Both the position numbers and the translations under genes were made by a program. Under the pieces are notes generated by a model that saw only the letters and a list, made by a program, of their open reading frames with translations, was not told where the DNA came from and ran no database searches. This document shows positions 15,676 through 22,568 of a stretch of DNA of 24,553 bases, piece by piece. Location of the stretch: contig QYQC01000231.1 in the NCBI GenBank assembly GCA_007280315.1, positions 1 to 24,553 of the forward strand, read 5' to 3'. The stretch is from Betaproteobacteria bacterium (GTDB lineage Bacteria; Pseudomonadota; Gammaproteobacteria; Burkholderiales; SG8-39). Numbering within the stretch: position 1 is the first letter of the stretch; every line of letters begins with the position of its first letter.

Positions 15676-16749
15676 TTGGCCATCGACATTTTCAAGCCCA
15701 AATCACCGCCCCTTTTCGGCATGGACATCAGTTCGTCCGCCGTGAAAATGGTCGAGATTGTCGATGCCGGCAAGGGGGCTCTGCGCGTGGAGCGCTATGT
15801 GATCGAACCCCTGCCCAAGGATGCCGTGGTGGATGGCAATATTACCAACCTCGAAGCTGTTGCGGAAACGATCAAACTTGGCTGGAAGAAACTTGCCACG
15901 CGTACCAAGAACGTAGCCATGGCGCTTCCCTCCGCTGCGGTTATCACCAAGAAGATCGTGGTACAGGCCGGCTTGCGTGACGACGAGTTGGGGATCCAGG
16001 TCGAAACCGAGGCAAACCAGTACATTCCGTTCGCCCTGGAGGAGGTAAATCTCGACTATCAAGTGATCGGGCCAGCGCCCTCAAATGCCGAGGAGGCGGA
16101 GGTGCTGATAGCGGCATCGCGCAAGGAAAAAGTGGAGGACCGCGTGGCGGTGGCGCAGGCGGCCGGGCTTAAGTCCCTAGTAATGGATGTCGAATCCTAT
16201 GCCGTGCAGACCGCATTCGACCTGATCAAGAAACAGTTTCCTGACGATGGCCGGGAGCAGAACATCGCTTTGGTCGATATAGGCGCCAACGTGATGAACG
16301 TGACCGTGCTACGCAACGATCAAACCGTATACACGCGGGAGCAGGCTTTCGGCGGCGGCCAACTTACCCAGGACATCATGCGTCAGTACGGCATGAGCCA
16401 GGAGGAGGCCGAGAGCGCCAAGCGCAGCGGTGGACTGCCTGACTCCTATGAAGCCGAAATCCTGCGCCCGTTCCTGGAAAATCTGGCGCTCGAAGTGCAG
16501 CGCGCCATGCAGTTTTTCTTCACCTCGACGCAGTACACCAGTATTGAACATATTCTGCTAACCGGCGGTTCGGCCGTGATCCCCGGGCTCGAGGACATCG
16601 TCGGGTCCCGCTCCCAGGTCAATACCAGGGTAGCCAATCCATTTGCAAGTATGCAGGTGTCACCGCGCATCCAGCCCAAGAGATTGCTCGTCGATGCGCC
16701 TTCGCTGATGGTCGCCTGCGGCCTGGCGATGCGGAGATTCGATCCGTGA
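15676..16749 (+). CDS. pilM: Type IV pilus assembly protein PilM
   Basis: PilM is an actin-like (FtsA-like) cytoplasmic ATP-binding protein that docks onto the cytoplasmic tail of PilN and ties the pilus machine to the inner membrane. The 357 residues show phosphate-binding segments GMDISSSAVKMVEI (15-28) and VDIGANVMNVTVL, and the adenosine motif LTGGSAVIPGLE near the C-terminus. I chose the TTG at 15676, not the ATG at 15721. It has an AAAGGGA Shine-Dalgarno and gives the usual MAIDIFKPKSPPLFGMDI leader, while the ATG would cut into the first beta strand. The stop overlaps the pilN start (GTGA), so translation is coupled. It is the first gene of the pil cluster. Confidence 0.96.
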   Translation: MAIDIFKPKSPPLFGMDISSSAVKMVEIVDAGKGALRVERYVIEPLPKDAVVDGNITNLEAVAETIKLGWKKLATRTKNVAMALPSAAVITKKIVVQAGLRDDELGIQVETEANQYIPFALEEVNLDYQVIGPAPSNAEEAEVLIAASRKEKVEDRVAVAQAAGLKSLVMDVESYAVQTAFDLIKKQFPDDGREQNIALVDIGANVMNVTVLRNDQTVYTREQAFGGGQLTQDIMRQYGMSQEEAESAKRSGGLPDSYEAEILRPFLENLALEVQRAMQFFFTSTQYTSIEHILLTGGSAVIPGLEDIVGSRSQVNTRVANPFASMQVSPRIQPKRLLVDAPSLMVACGLAMRRFDP

Positions 16750-17366
16750 TCCGCATTAATCTGCTGCCTTGGCGCGAAGCGCGCCGCAAGGCCCACAATC
16801 TGCAGTTCTTCATCCTCATGGGGATGGTCGCCGGCTTGGCCGCTTCGATCGTTTTGCTGGTACACGGATATTACGCCACGCGTATTTCGATCCAGGCGGA
16901 ACGCAACAGTTTTCTCAAGAACGAGAACACCAAGCTCGACAAGGAAATCGAGGAAATCAAGAAACTGAAAGAAGAAATTCAGGCGTTGCTGTCGCGCAAG
17001 CAGGTGATCGAAACTCTGCAGGGCGACCGCGCGCAGACGGTGTATTTGCTCGAACAACTAGTGCGGCAGACGCCGGACGGCGTATATATGAAATCGATCA
17101 AGCAGACCGGTTCCAAGGTTCATTTGACCGGCTATGCGCAATCCAACGCCCGGGTATCGACCTTGATGCGCAACCTCGAATCTTCGCCGTATCTGGAAAA
17201 CCCGAGCCTGGTCGAAATCAAGGTGGCCAATGTAAACAATAAGCGCCTGTCGGAATTTGTACTGAACGTCGACCTCAAACGCAAGCAGTCTGAGACCGAA
17301 ACTGCCAAAGGTGCGCCGGGCAAAGGTGCGCCGCCCGGTGTCGCGGCGCCAGGTGCGAAGAAATAA
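16746..17366 (+). CDS. pilN: Type IV pilus assembly protein PilN
   Basis: A bitopic inner-membrane protein of the alignment subcomplex. The N-terminal cytoplasmic peptide IRINLLPWRE is the conserved PilM-docking motif. One membrane helix spans about 22-45. A coiled coil with strong heptad character (about 55-92) leads into the periplasmic ferredoxin-like domain that pairs with PilO. The tail after about residue 185 is rich in lysine, glycine and proline and looks disordered. The start is GTG, overlapping the pilM stop by four bases. The total length of 206 residues is slightly above the typical value because of the tail. pilO follows nine bases later. Confidence 0.95.
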   Translation: MIRINLLPWREARRKAHNLQFFILMGMVAGLAASIVLLVHGYYATRISIQAERNSFLKNENTKLDKEIEEIKKLKEEIQALLSRKQVIETLQGDRAQTVYLLEQLVRQTPDGVYMKSIKQTGSKVHLTGYAQSNARVSTLMRNLESSPYLENPSLVEIKVANVNNKRLSEFVLNVDLKRKQSETETAKGAPGKGAPPGVAAPGAKK

Positions 17367-17375
17367 GGTCGGCCG

Positions 17376-18020
17376 ATGAACAAGCTGCTTGAGCAATTCA
17401 AGTATCTCAACCCGAAAGATCCGGGGACCTGGCCGGCGCTGCCGAAACTGCTCGCCCTGCTGGCGACGCTCTCTGCCCTGGTTGCCGTCGGCTATGCGGT
17501 CGACTGGCAGGGCCAGGTTGAGGAACTCGAGGCTGGTGCGGTGCAGGAAGCGAAGTTGAAGGTCGACTACAAGGACAAGAAGCAGCTTTCGGTCAACCTC
17601 GATTTATACCGCCAGCAACTGCGCGAGATCGACAACTCTTTCGGTGCGCTGTTGAAGCAATTGCCTAACCGGTCGCAGATGGACGCTTTGCTGGTGGATA
17701 TCAATCAGGCGGGTCTCGGACGGGGTCTGCAATTCGAGCTGTTCAAGCCGGCGCCGCAGGAGACGATGAAAGAATTCTACGCCGAACTCCCGGTTAGCGT
17801 CCGGGTCACCGGCACCTATCATGACATGGGGCAGTTTGCGAGCGATATTGCGCAGTTGTCACGCATCGTCACGCTCAACGATATATCCATCAATCTGGCA
17901 GGCAAGGACGGAAGTACGCTGGCGATGGATACCAGCGCCAAGACTTTCCGTTACCTCGACGACGAAGAGGTTTCGAAACAGAAGCGCTCCGCCAAGAAAC
18001 CGGCGCCCGCCAAGAAATGA
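17376..18020 (+). CDS. pilO: Type IV pilus assembly protein PilO
   Basis: PilO forms a heterodimer with PilN in the inner membrane and contacts PilP, passing the machine's alignment signal toward the secretin. The 214 residues contain a short cytoplasmic segment, one membrane helix (about 22-43, rich in leucine and alanine), a coiled coil (about 48-85), and a periplasmic ferredoxin-like domain with LPNRSQMDALLVDINQAGL and VRVTGTYHDMGQFASDIA, both typical of PilO. The C-terminus is a lysine-rich tail. The ATG at 17376 lies nine bases after pilN with AGGTC before it. The stop overlaps the pilP start (ATGA). Confidence 0.95.
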   Translation: MNKLLEQFKYLNPKDPGTWPALPKLLALLATLSALVAVGYAVDWQGQVEELEAGAVQEAKLKVDYKDKKQLSVNLDLYRQQLREIDNSFGALLKQLPNRSQMDALLVDINQAGLGRGLQFELFKPAPQETMKEFYAELPVSVRVTGTYHDMGQFASDIAQLSRIVTLNDISINLAGKDGSTLAMDTSAKTFRYLDDEEVSKQKRSAKKPAPAKK

Positions 18021-18553
18021 GAAACCTCGCCATCATAACTAGCGTGTTGCTCCTCGCGGCGTGCGGCGGCGACGAGCATCAGGATCTGAAGGAAGAGTTG
18101 AAGACTATAACCAAGGACCTGCGCGGCCACATCGACCCGTTGCCTGTTGTGAACCCCTATGAACCGGTGCCGTATAAGGCTTTTGATTTGCCTGACCCCT
18201 TTGGTCCGGCCAAGATCGCGCTGGCGATCGGCGCAGCCACGAAAAGCAAAGGCGGCGCGAACGCACCCGACGCCACGCGGCCGAAGGAGCCGCTGGAGGC
18301 TTATCCGCTGGAATCACTGAAATTTGTCGGTACGCTATCGCAGAAAGGCGTCAATTACGCATTGGTGCGCGCGGACAGTAGCGTGTACCGGGTCAAGGCG
18401 GGTAATTATCTGGGCCAGAATTTCGGAATTATCACTGGAATCACCGACAACCTGATTAACCTCAAAGAGTTGGTGCAGGATGCATCTGGCGACTGGACTG
18501 AGCGCAAGACCGCGCTGCAGATACTTGAGGTGGAAGCGGCAAAAGGAAGGTGA
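18017..18553 (+). CDS. pilP: Type IV pilus assembly lipoprotein PilP
   Basis: PilP is an inner-membrane lipoprotein that bridges the PilN/PilO dimer and the periplasmic N-domain of PilQ. The 178 residues have a signal peptide ending in lipobox LAAC with C16 as the lipidation site. A flexible linker contains the conserved LPDPFGPAKI segment used for PilN/PilO contact. A compact beta domain (about 95-175) follows, with LKFVGTLSQKGVNYALVRAD and YRVKAGNYLGQNFG. All are hallmarks of the family. It overlaps pilO by four bases and its stop overlaps a possible GTG start of pilQ, consistent with coupled translation. Confidence 0.95.
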   Translation: MRNLAIITSVLLLAACGGDEHQDLKEELKTITKDLRGHIDPLPVVNPYEPVPYKAFDLPDPFGPAKIALAIGAATKSKGGANAPDATRPKEPLEAYPLESLKFVGTLSQKGVNYALVRADSSVYRVKAGNYLGQNFGIITGITDNLINLKELVQDASGDWTERKTALQILEVEAAKGR

Positions 18554-18561
18554 GGATCTCT

Positions 18562-20679
18562 ATGGCTAAAATTCTCGGTGTAGCGGGCTTCTTGACCGCA
18601 TCCCTTTGGGCCTTGGTGGCGCTGGCGCAGACTTCGCCGAACAGCGTTGAGGCCTTTAACGTGTCACAGCAAAGCGGCAAGGTCATCATCAAGCTGACGC
18701 TGAAAGAGGCACTCAAGGCGCCACCCGGGAGCTTTACCGTGGCAAATCCGGCACGCATCGCGTTCGACCTTCCGAATACGGTAAATGGACTCGGTCGAAA
18801 TGGCCAGAACATCGGCGAGGGCGAACTGGTAAGCATGAACATGGTGCAGGCGGGAGAGCGCACGCGCATGGTGCTGAACCTGCGTCAGCTGGTCGGCTAT
18901 GACACTCAGCTTGACGGCAAGAACCTGGTGATTATTCTCGCCGGCGCAAGCGTGGCCAGCAGCGGCGGCGCGGCCGCAGTTACCCATTTCGTTGAAGCCA
19001 AAGCAGTCGATACGCACGCAGTACGCGACGTCGATTTCCGACGCGGCAAGGCCGGCGAGGGCCGTATCGTAGTCGACCTTTCCGACGCCTCGACGGGAAT
19101 CGACATCCGCGCGCAGGGGCAGAATCTGGTGATTGATTTTTTCAAGACCTCGCTGCCGGACAAGCTGCGCCGGCGCCTGGACGTGACCGATTTCGGCACT
19201 CCGGTGCAATCGATCAATACCTTTGGCCAGGGCGAGAACGTGCGCATGGTAATCTCGCCCAAGGGTCTGTGGGAGCATAGCGCTTACCAAACCGACACCC
19301 AATTCGTGGTCGAAGTGAAGCAGCTCGTACCGGATCCGAACAAGTTGACGCAAGGCAGCAAGGTCGGTTTCAGCGGTGAGAAACTGTCGCTTAATTTCCA
19401 AAACGTCGAGGTGCGCAGCGTACTAAACGTAATCGCCGATTTCACCGATCTCAATATCATCACCAGCGACGCCGTCGGCGGCAGCCTGACCCTGCGCCTG
19501 AAAGACGTACCCTGGGACCAGGCGCTGCAGATCATCCTCGATACGCGCGGCCTGGATATGCGCAAAAACGGAAACGTTGTGTGGATCGCCCCGCGCGACG
19601 AGTTGGCAACCAAGGAAAAGCTGGCGCTGGAGTCGCAGCAGCAAATTGGCGAACTGGAGGCGGTGCGCACCGAGAGCTTTGTGCTCAATTACCAGAAGGC
19701 GCAGGACGTGCAGGCGCTGTTGACGTCGGCGAACCAGAAAGTATTGTCCAAGCGTGGCAGCGCGGTGGTGGACGCGCGTACCAATACAGTGTTCGTGCAG
19801 GACGTGCCCACCCGGCTTGAGGAGGTGCGCAAGCTTATTGCCCAGATCGATGTGCCGGTACGCCAGGTGATGATCGAAGCGCGCATCGTCGAGGCAAATG
19901 ATTCGTTCAGCAAGAACCTGGGCGCCAAGCTTGGCTACAACACCGCGAAACCGGGCGGGGAGCGACTGCTCGGCCCCAGCGCGCGCTACAACGTCGGCGG
20001 GCAGCTTGGTTCCGTCGGGGCTCTGACGAGGAGTGATGCTGGTCAGCAGTTGGTGACTGGCGCGCCGGACGTCACGCAGGTGCAGAACGTCAATCTGCCG
20101 GCCACGGGCGTCGGCGGCTTCAACCCCGGCGTGATTTCCACGATCCTGTTCAACAAGAACTTTACCCAGTTCATCACAATGGAACTGACCGCGCTGGAGG
20201 CAGACGGAAAGGGCAAGATCATTTCCAGCCCGAGGGTGCTGACCGGAGACAAGGTCGAAGCGCTGATCGAGCAAGGCACGGAACTGCCCTATCAGTCCGC
20301 GACATCGAGCGGGGCCACCAGCGTGTCGTTCCGCAAAGCCAACCTAAGCCTCAAGGTGAAGCCGCAGATCACGCCCGACGGCAACATCATCATGACGTTG
20401 GACATCAACAAGGATTCCGTGGGCCAGGTTACGGCGGCCGGTTTTGCCATCGATACCAAACACGTGAAGACCGAGGTCCTGGTCGAAAACGGAGGCACGG
20501 TGGTGATCGGCGGTATTTTCAGCCAGGACGAGCGCAATACGACCACCAAGGTGCCGCTGTTTGGCGACATACCGGTGCTTGGCAATCTGTTCCGAAATAA
20601 CAGCAAGACCGACAACAAGACCGAACTGCTGGTATTCATTACGCCGCGCATAGTCGACGACCGCCTGACCGTTCGCTGA
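18562..20679 (+). CDS. pilQ: Type IV pilus secretin PilQ
   Basis: PilQ forms the multimeric outer-membrane channel through which the pilus fibre passes. The 705 residues carry a signal peptide (about 1-23), two AMIN-type peptidoglycan-binding domains (about 30-115 and 130-225), and a secretin/TonB short N-terminal domain starting near LSLNFQNVEVRSVLNVIADF. An N1/NolW-like domain is followed by the C-terminal secretin domain. The secretin signature VPLFGDIPVLGNLFR is at 664-678, and the protein ends in ELLVFITPRIV. I chose the ATG at 18562 because GAGGA lies five bases before it. A GTG at 18550, overlapping the pilP stop, would add four residues and cannot be excluded. The protein is complete, so the cluster encodes a whole PilMNOPQ complex. 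Confidence 0.95.
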   Translation: MAKILGVAGFLTASLWALVALAQTSPNSVEAFNVSQQSGKVIIKLTLKEALKAPPGSFTVANPARIAFDLPNTVNGLGRNGQNIGEGELVSMNMVQAGERTRMVLNLRQLVGYDTQLDGKNLVIILAGASVASSGGAAAVTHFVEAKAVDTHAVRDVDFRRGKAGEGRIVVDLSDASTGIDIRAQGQNLVIDFFKTSLPDKLRRRLDVTDFGTPVQSINTFGQGENVRMVISPKGLWEHSAYQTDTQFVVEVKQLVPDPNKLTQGSKVGFSGEKLSLNFQNVEVRSVLNVIADFTDLNIITSDAVGGSLTLRLKDVPWDQALQIILDTRGLDMRKNGNVVWIAPRDELATKEKLALESQQQIGELEAVRTESFVLNYQKAQDVQALLTSANQKVLSKRGSAVVDARTNTVFVQDVPTRLEEVRKLIAQIDVPVRQVMIEARIVEANDSFSKNLGAKLGYNTAKPGGERLLGPSARYNVGGQLGSVGALTRSDAGQQLVTGAPDVTQVQNVNLPATGVGGFNPGVISTILFNKNFTQFITMELTALEADGKGKIISSPRVLTGDKVEALIEQGTELPYQSATSSGATSVSFRKANLSLKVKPQITPDGNIIMTLDINKDSVGQVTAAGFAIDTKHVKTEVLVENGGTVVIGGIFSQDERNTTTKVPLFGDIPVLGNLFRNNSKTDNKTELLVFITPRIVDDRLTVR

Positions 20680-20698
20680 TCGTCGCGCTGCCGAAGGA

Positions 20699-20716
20699 GA
20701 GCCGGGCCTCCGGCTC
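20699..20716. other. Perfect hairpin between pilQ and aroK
   Basis: GAGCCGG (20699-20705) and CCGGCTC (20710-20716) form a 7-bp stem with a four-base loop 20 bases after the pilQ stop. No T-run follows, so it would at most slow transcription or protect the 3' end of pil mRNA. The remainder of the 135-base gap shows only a possible -10 (TAGAAT, 20803-20808). Confidence 0.4.
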
Positions 20717-20814
20717 GCGCTTGCTGACTTTGTGTTCATAGCGATGCGCCGTTTCACCTGCACTGACGGGGCCGCCCCAGGATAGTGGCGGGTAGGTGCT
20801 GCTAGAATGGCCGT

Positions 20815-21348
20815 GTGAAAACCTCGGAAAACGTATTTCTTGTCGGCCTGATGGGCGCCGGAAAAACCACGGCAGGCAGACACCTTGCGGCAGAGCTTGC
20901 AAAAACGTTCCACGATACCGACCACGAGATCGAGCGCCGCACCGGCGTCAGAATTTCACTCATTTTCGATATCGAGGGCGAGGCAGGTTTTCGCGCGCGC
21001 GAGAAACAGGTGGTCGACCAGTTGACGCAGCTCGCCAACGTCGTACTGGCTACCGGAGGCGGCGTGGTGCTCGATCCCGACAATCGCCGGCATCTGGCCG
21101 AGCGCGGCGTGGTGGTCTATCTTCACGGTCAACCGAAGGATCTGTGGTATCGCACCCGGCACGACAAGATGCGGCCGTTGCTGCAGGACACGGATCCGCT
21201 GGAAAAACTGCGCAGTCTCTACCTGCAGCGGGACGCGCTGTACCGCGAGATCGCCGACGTTGTCATTGATACCGGCCGCCAAAGCGCGCGCGCCCTGCTT
21301 CATCATCTGCTGCCGCAGTTGCGGGAACGATGCACACTCTCCGCGTAG
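20815..21348 (+). CDS. aroK: Shikimate kinase
   Basis: AroK phosphorylates the 3-hydroxyl of shikimate with ATP, the fifth step of the pathway to aromatic amino acids. The 177 residues contain the Walker A loop GLMGAGKTT (11-19), the shikimate-binding acidic motif DTDHEIERRTG (D33, D35), the binding arginine in EAGFRARE, the Walker B-like LATGGGVV, and the lid arginines in WYRTRHDKMRPLL. The start is GTG at 20815 with no visible Shine-Dalgarno. TAGAAT lies exactly seven bases before it, which is compatible with a leaderless transcript but not proven. The end overlaps aroB by 19 bases, so the two are translated from one mRNA. Linkage to pilQ upstream is conserved in many proteobacteria. Confidence 0.96.
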   Translation: MKTSENVFLVGLMGAGKTTAGRHLAAELAKTFHDTDHEIERRTGVRISLIFDIEGEAGFRAREKQVVDQLTQLANVVLATGGGVVLDPDNRRHLAERGVVVYLHGQPKDLWYRTRHDKMRPLLQDTDPLEKLRSLYLQRDALYREIADVVIDTGRQSARALLHHLLPQLRERCTLSA

Positions 21349-22415
21349 AGTTGGGCGAGCGCGCCTACCCCATCATTATCGGCGAACGGCTGTTATCCGA
21401 TGCCGGCCTGCTCAGGCCGCACCTGGACCAGCCCAGGGTCGCCATTGTCACCAACACCACGGTTGCTGCACTCTATTTGCCACAGCTGGGCGAGACGTTG
21501 CGAGCCTCGGGGGTGGAGGCGATCAGCATCGTGCTCGAGGACGGCGAGCGCTACAAGGACTGGACCACGCTCAATAGCATCTACGACGCCTTGCTCGAGC
21601 ACCGCTGCGAACGCAGGACCACGCTCATCGCGCTTGGCGGAGGCGTCATCGGCGACCTCGCCGGTTTCGCCGCGGCGACTTATATGCGTGGCATTCCGTT
21701 CATCCAGATTCCGACTACCCTGCTCGCCCAGGTCGACTCCTCGGTTGGCGGCAAAACCGGGATCAACCACCCGCTGGGCAAGAACATGATCGGCGCCTTC
21801 TATCAGCCGCGCCTGGTGCTTGCCGACAGTGCAGTACTTGCCAGTCTGCCGCAGCGCGAACTTTCTGCCGGCCTGGCGGAGGTGATCAAGCATGGTCTCA
21901 TTCGCGACGACGGATTCGTCCTCTGGCTGGAAGAGAACGTGGAGAAATTGCTCGCATGCGATTCCAACGCAATGGCGCACGCTATCCGCCGCTGTTGTGA
22001 AATCAAGGCGGCGGTGGTGGCGGAGGACGAGCGAGAAGTCGGCGTGCGTGCTTTACTCAATTTCGGCCACACCTTCGGCCACGCGATCGAGTCCGGTCTG
22101 GGGTACGGAAAGTGGCTTCATGGCGAAGCTGTAGCCGCGGGCATGGTGATGGCCGCCGATTTGTCGCAGCGCATGGGTTTGATCGCGCAGGCCGACGCCA
22201 AGCGTGTGGTCAAGCTGCTCAAGCGTGCCAGACTGCCGACCGCTCAGCCCGGAATCGAGGCCGCCCGTCTGTTGGAGTTGATGGCGGTGGACAAGAAGAC
22301 CGAGGCCGGCCGGTTGCACTTCGTTCTACTGGACCGAATTGGCGCCGCATCGGTTCGCGCTGACGTACCTTCCAAGCTGCTGCTGCAGGTACTGGAGGCT
22401 TCCAGCGGCGAATGA
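21330..22415 (+). CDS. aroB: 3-dehydroquinate synthase
   Basis: AroB converts DAHP to 3-dehydroquinate with NAD and a divalent metal, the second step of the shikimate pathway. The 361 residues show the NAD-binding GGGVIGDLAGFAAATYMRG (103-121), the substrate loop DSSVGGKTGINHPLGKN (136-152), and the metal ligands E184 (GLAEVIKHG), H247 (NFGHTFGHAIE) and H264 (WLHGEAVA). These are at the same numbering as in the Escherichia coli enzyme. The ATG overlaps the 3' end of aroK in another frame by 19 bases. The dGTPase gene often found between aroB and gltB is absent, leaving a gap of about 150 bases with a promoter for gltB. Confidence 0.97.
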   Translation: MHTLRVELGERAYPIIIGERLLSDAGLLRPHLDQPRVAIVTNTTVAALYLPQLGETLRASGVEAISIVLEDGERYKDWTTLNSIYDALLEHRCERRTTLIALGGGVIGDLAGFAAATYMRGIPFIQIPTTLLAQVDSSVGGKTGINHPLGKNMIGAFYQPRLVLADSAVLASLPQRELSAGLAEVIKHGLIRDDGFVLWLEENVEKLLACDSNAMAHAIRRCCEIKAAVVAEDEREVGVRALLNFGHTFGHAIESGLGYGKWLHGEAVAAGMVMAADLSQRMGLIAQADAKRVVKLLKRARLPTAQPGIEAARLLELMAVDKKTEAGRLHFVLLDRIGAASVRADVPSKLLLQVLEASSGE

Positions 22416-22466
22416 GTCCGGCACCCTGCCCGAGTGACCGGAGTACACGTCAAGTCACCTAAGCGC

Positions 22467-22495
22467 TTGAAGCAACACGGGTCCACAGGTAAAAT
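22467..22495 (+). promoter_or_regulatory. Sigma70-type promoter for gltB
   Basis: TTGAAG (22467-22472) and TAAAAT (22490-22495) are separated by exactly 17 bases, matching the consensus at four and five of six positions. Transcription should begin around 22501-22503, directly at a large hairpin. The -35 overlaps the palindrome AAGCGCTT (22461-22468). Confidence 0.65.
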
Positions 22496-22500
22496 CGGAC

Positions 22501-22544
22501 GTTCCGCCGGTATGGTCGTCGACCTGTGCCTGACCGAGCGGAAC
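22501..22544 (+). promoter_or_regulatory. Structured 5' leader hairpin of gltB
   Basis: GTTCCGC (22501-22507) pairs with GCGGAAC (22538-22544) and, continuing inward, CGGT (22508-22511) pairs with ACCG (22533-22536). This gives 11 base pairs with a single bulged A (22537). An inner GGTC-GTC-GACC stem (22514-22524) can form in the loop. ATTTTG follows two bases after the stem. It starts where the predicted transcript starts and lies 24 bases before the GTG start. It could be a stability element, an attenuator or a weak terminator for aroB. Confidence 0.5.
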
Positions 22545-22568
22545 CATTTTGCAGCTAAAGGTGCGCGC

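Noticed and set aside
22512..22568. In-frame upstream ATG (22512) as the gltB start
   Set aside because: It lies about ten bases after the predicted transcription start, inside the leader hairpin, with no Shine-Dalgarno, and would give an unusual propeptide. GTG 22569 has a proper ribosome-binding site.
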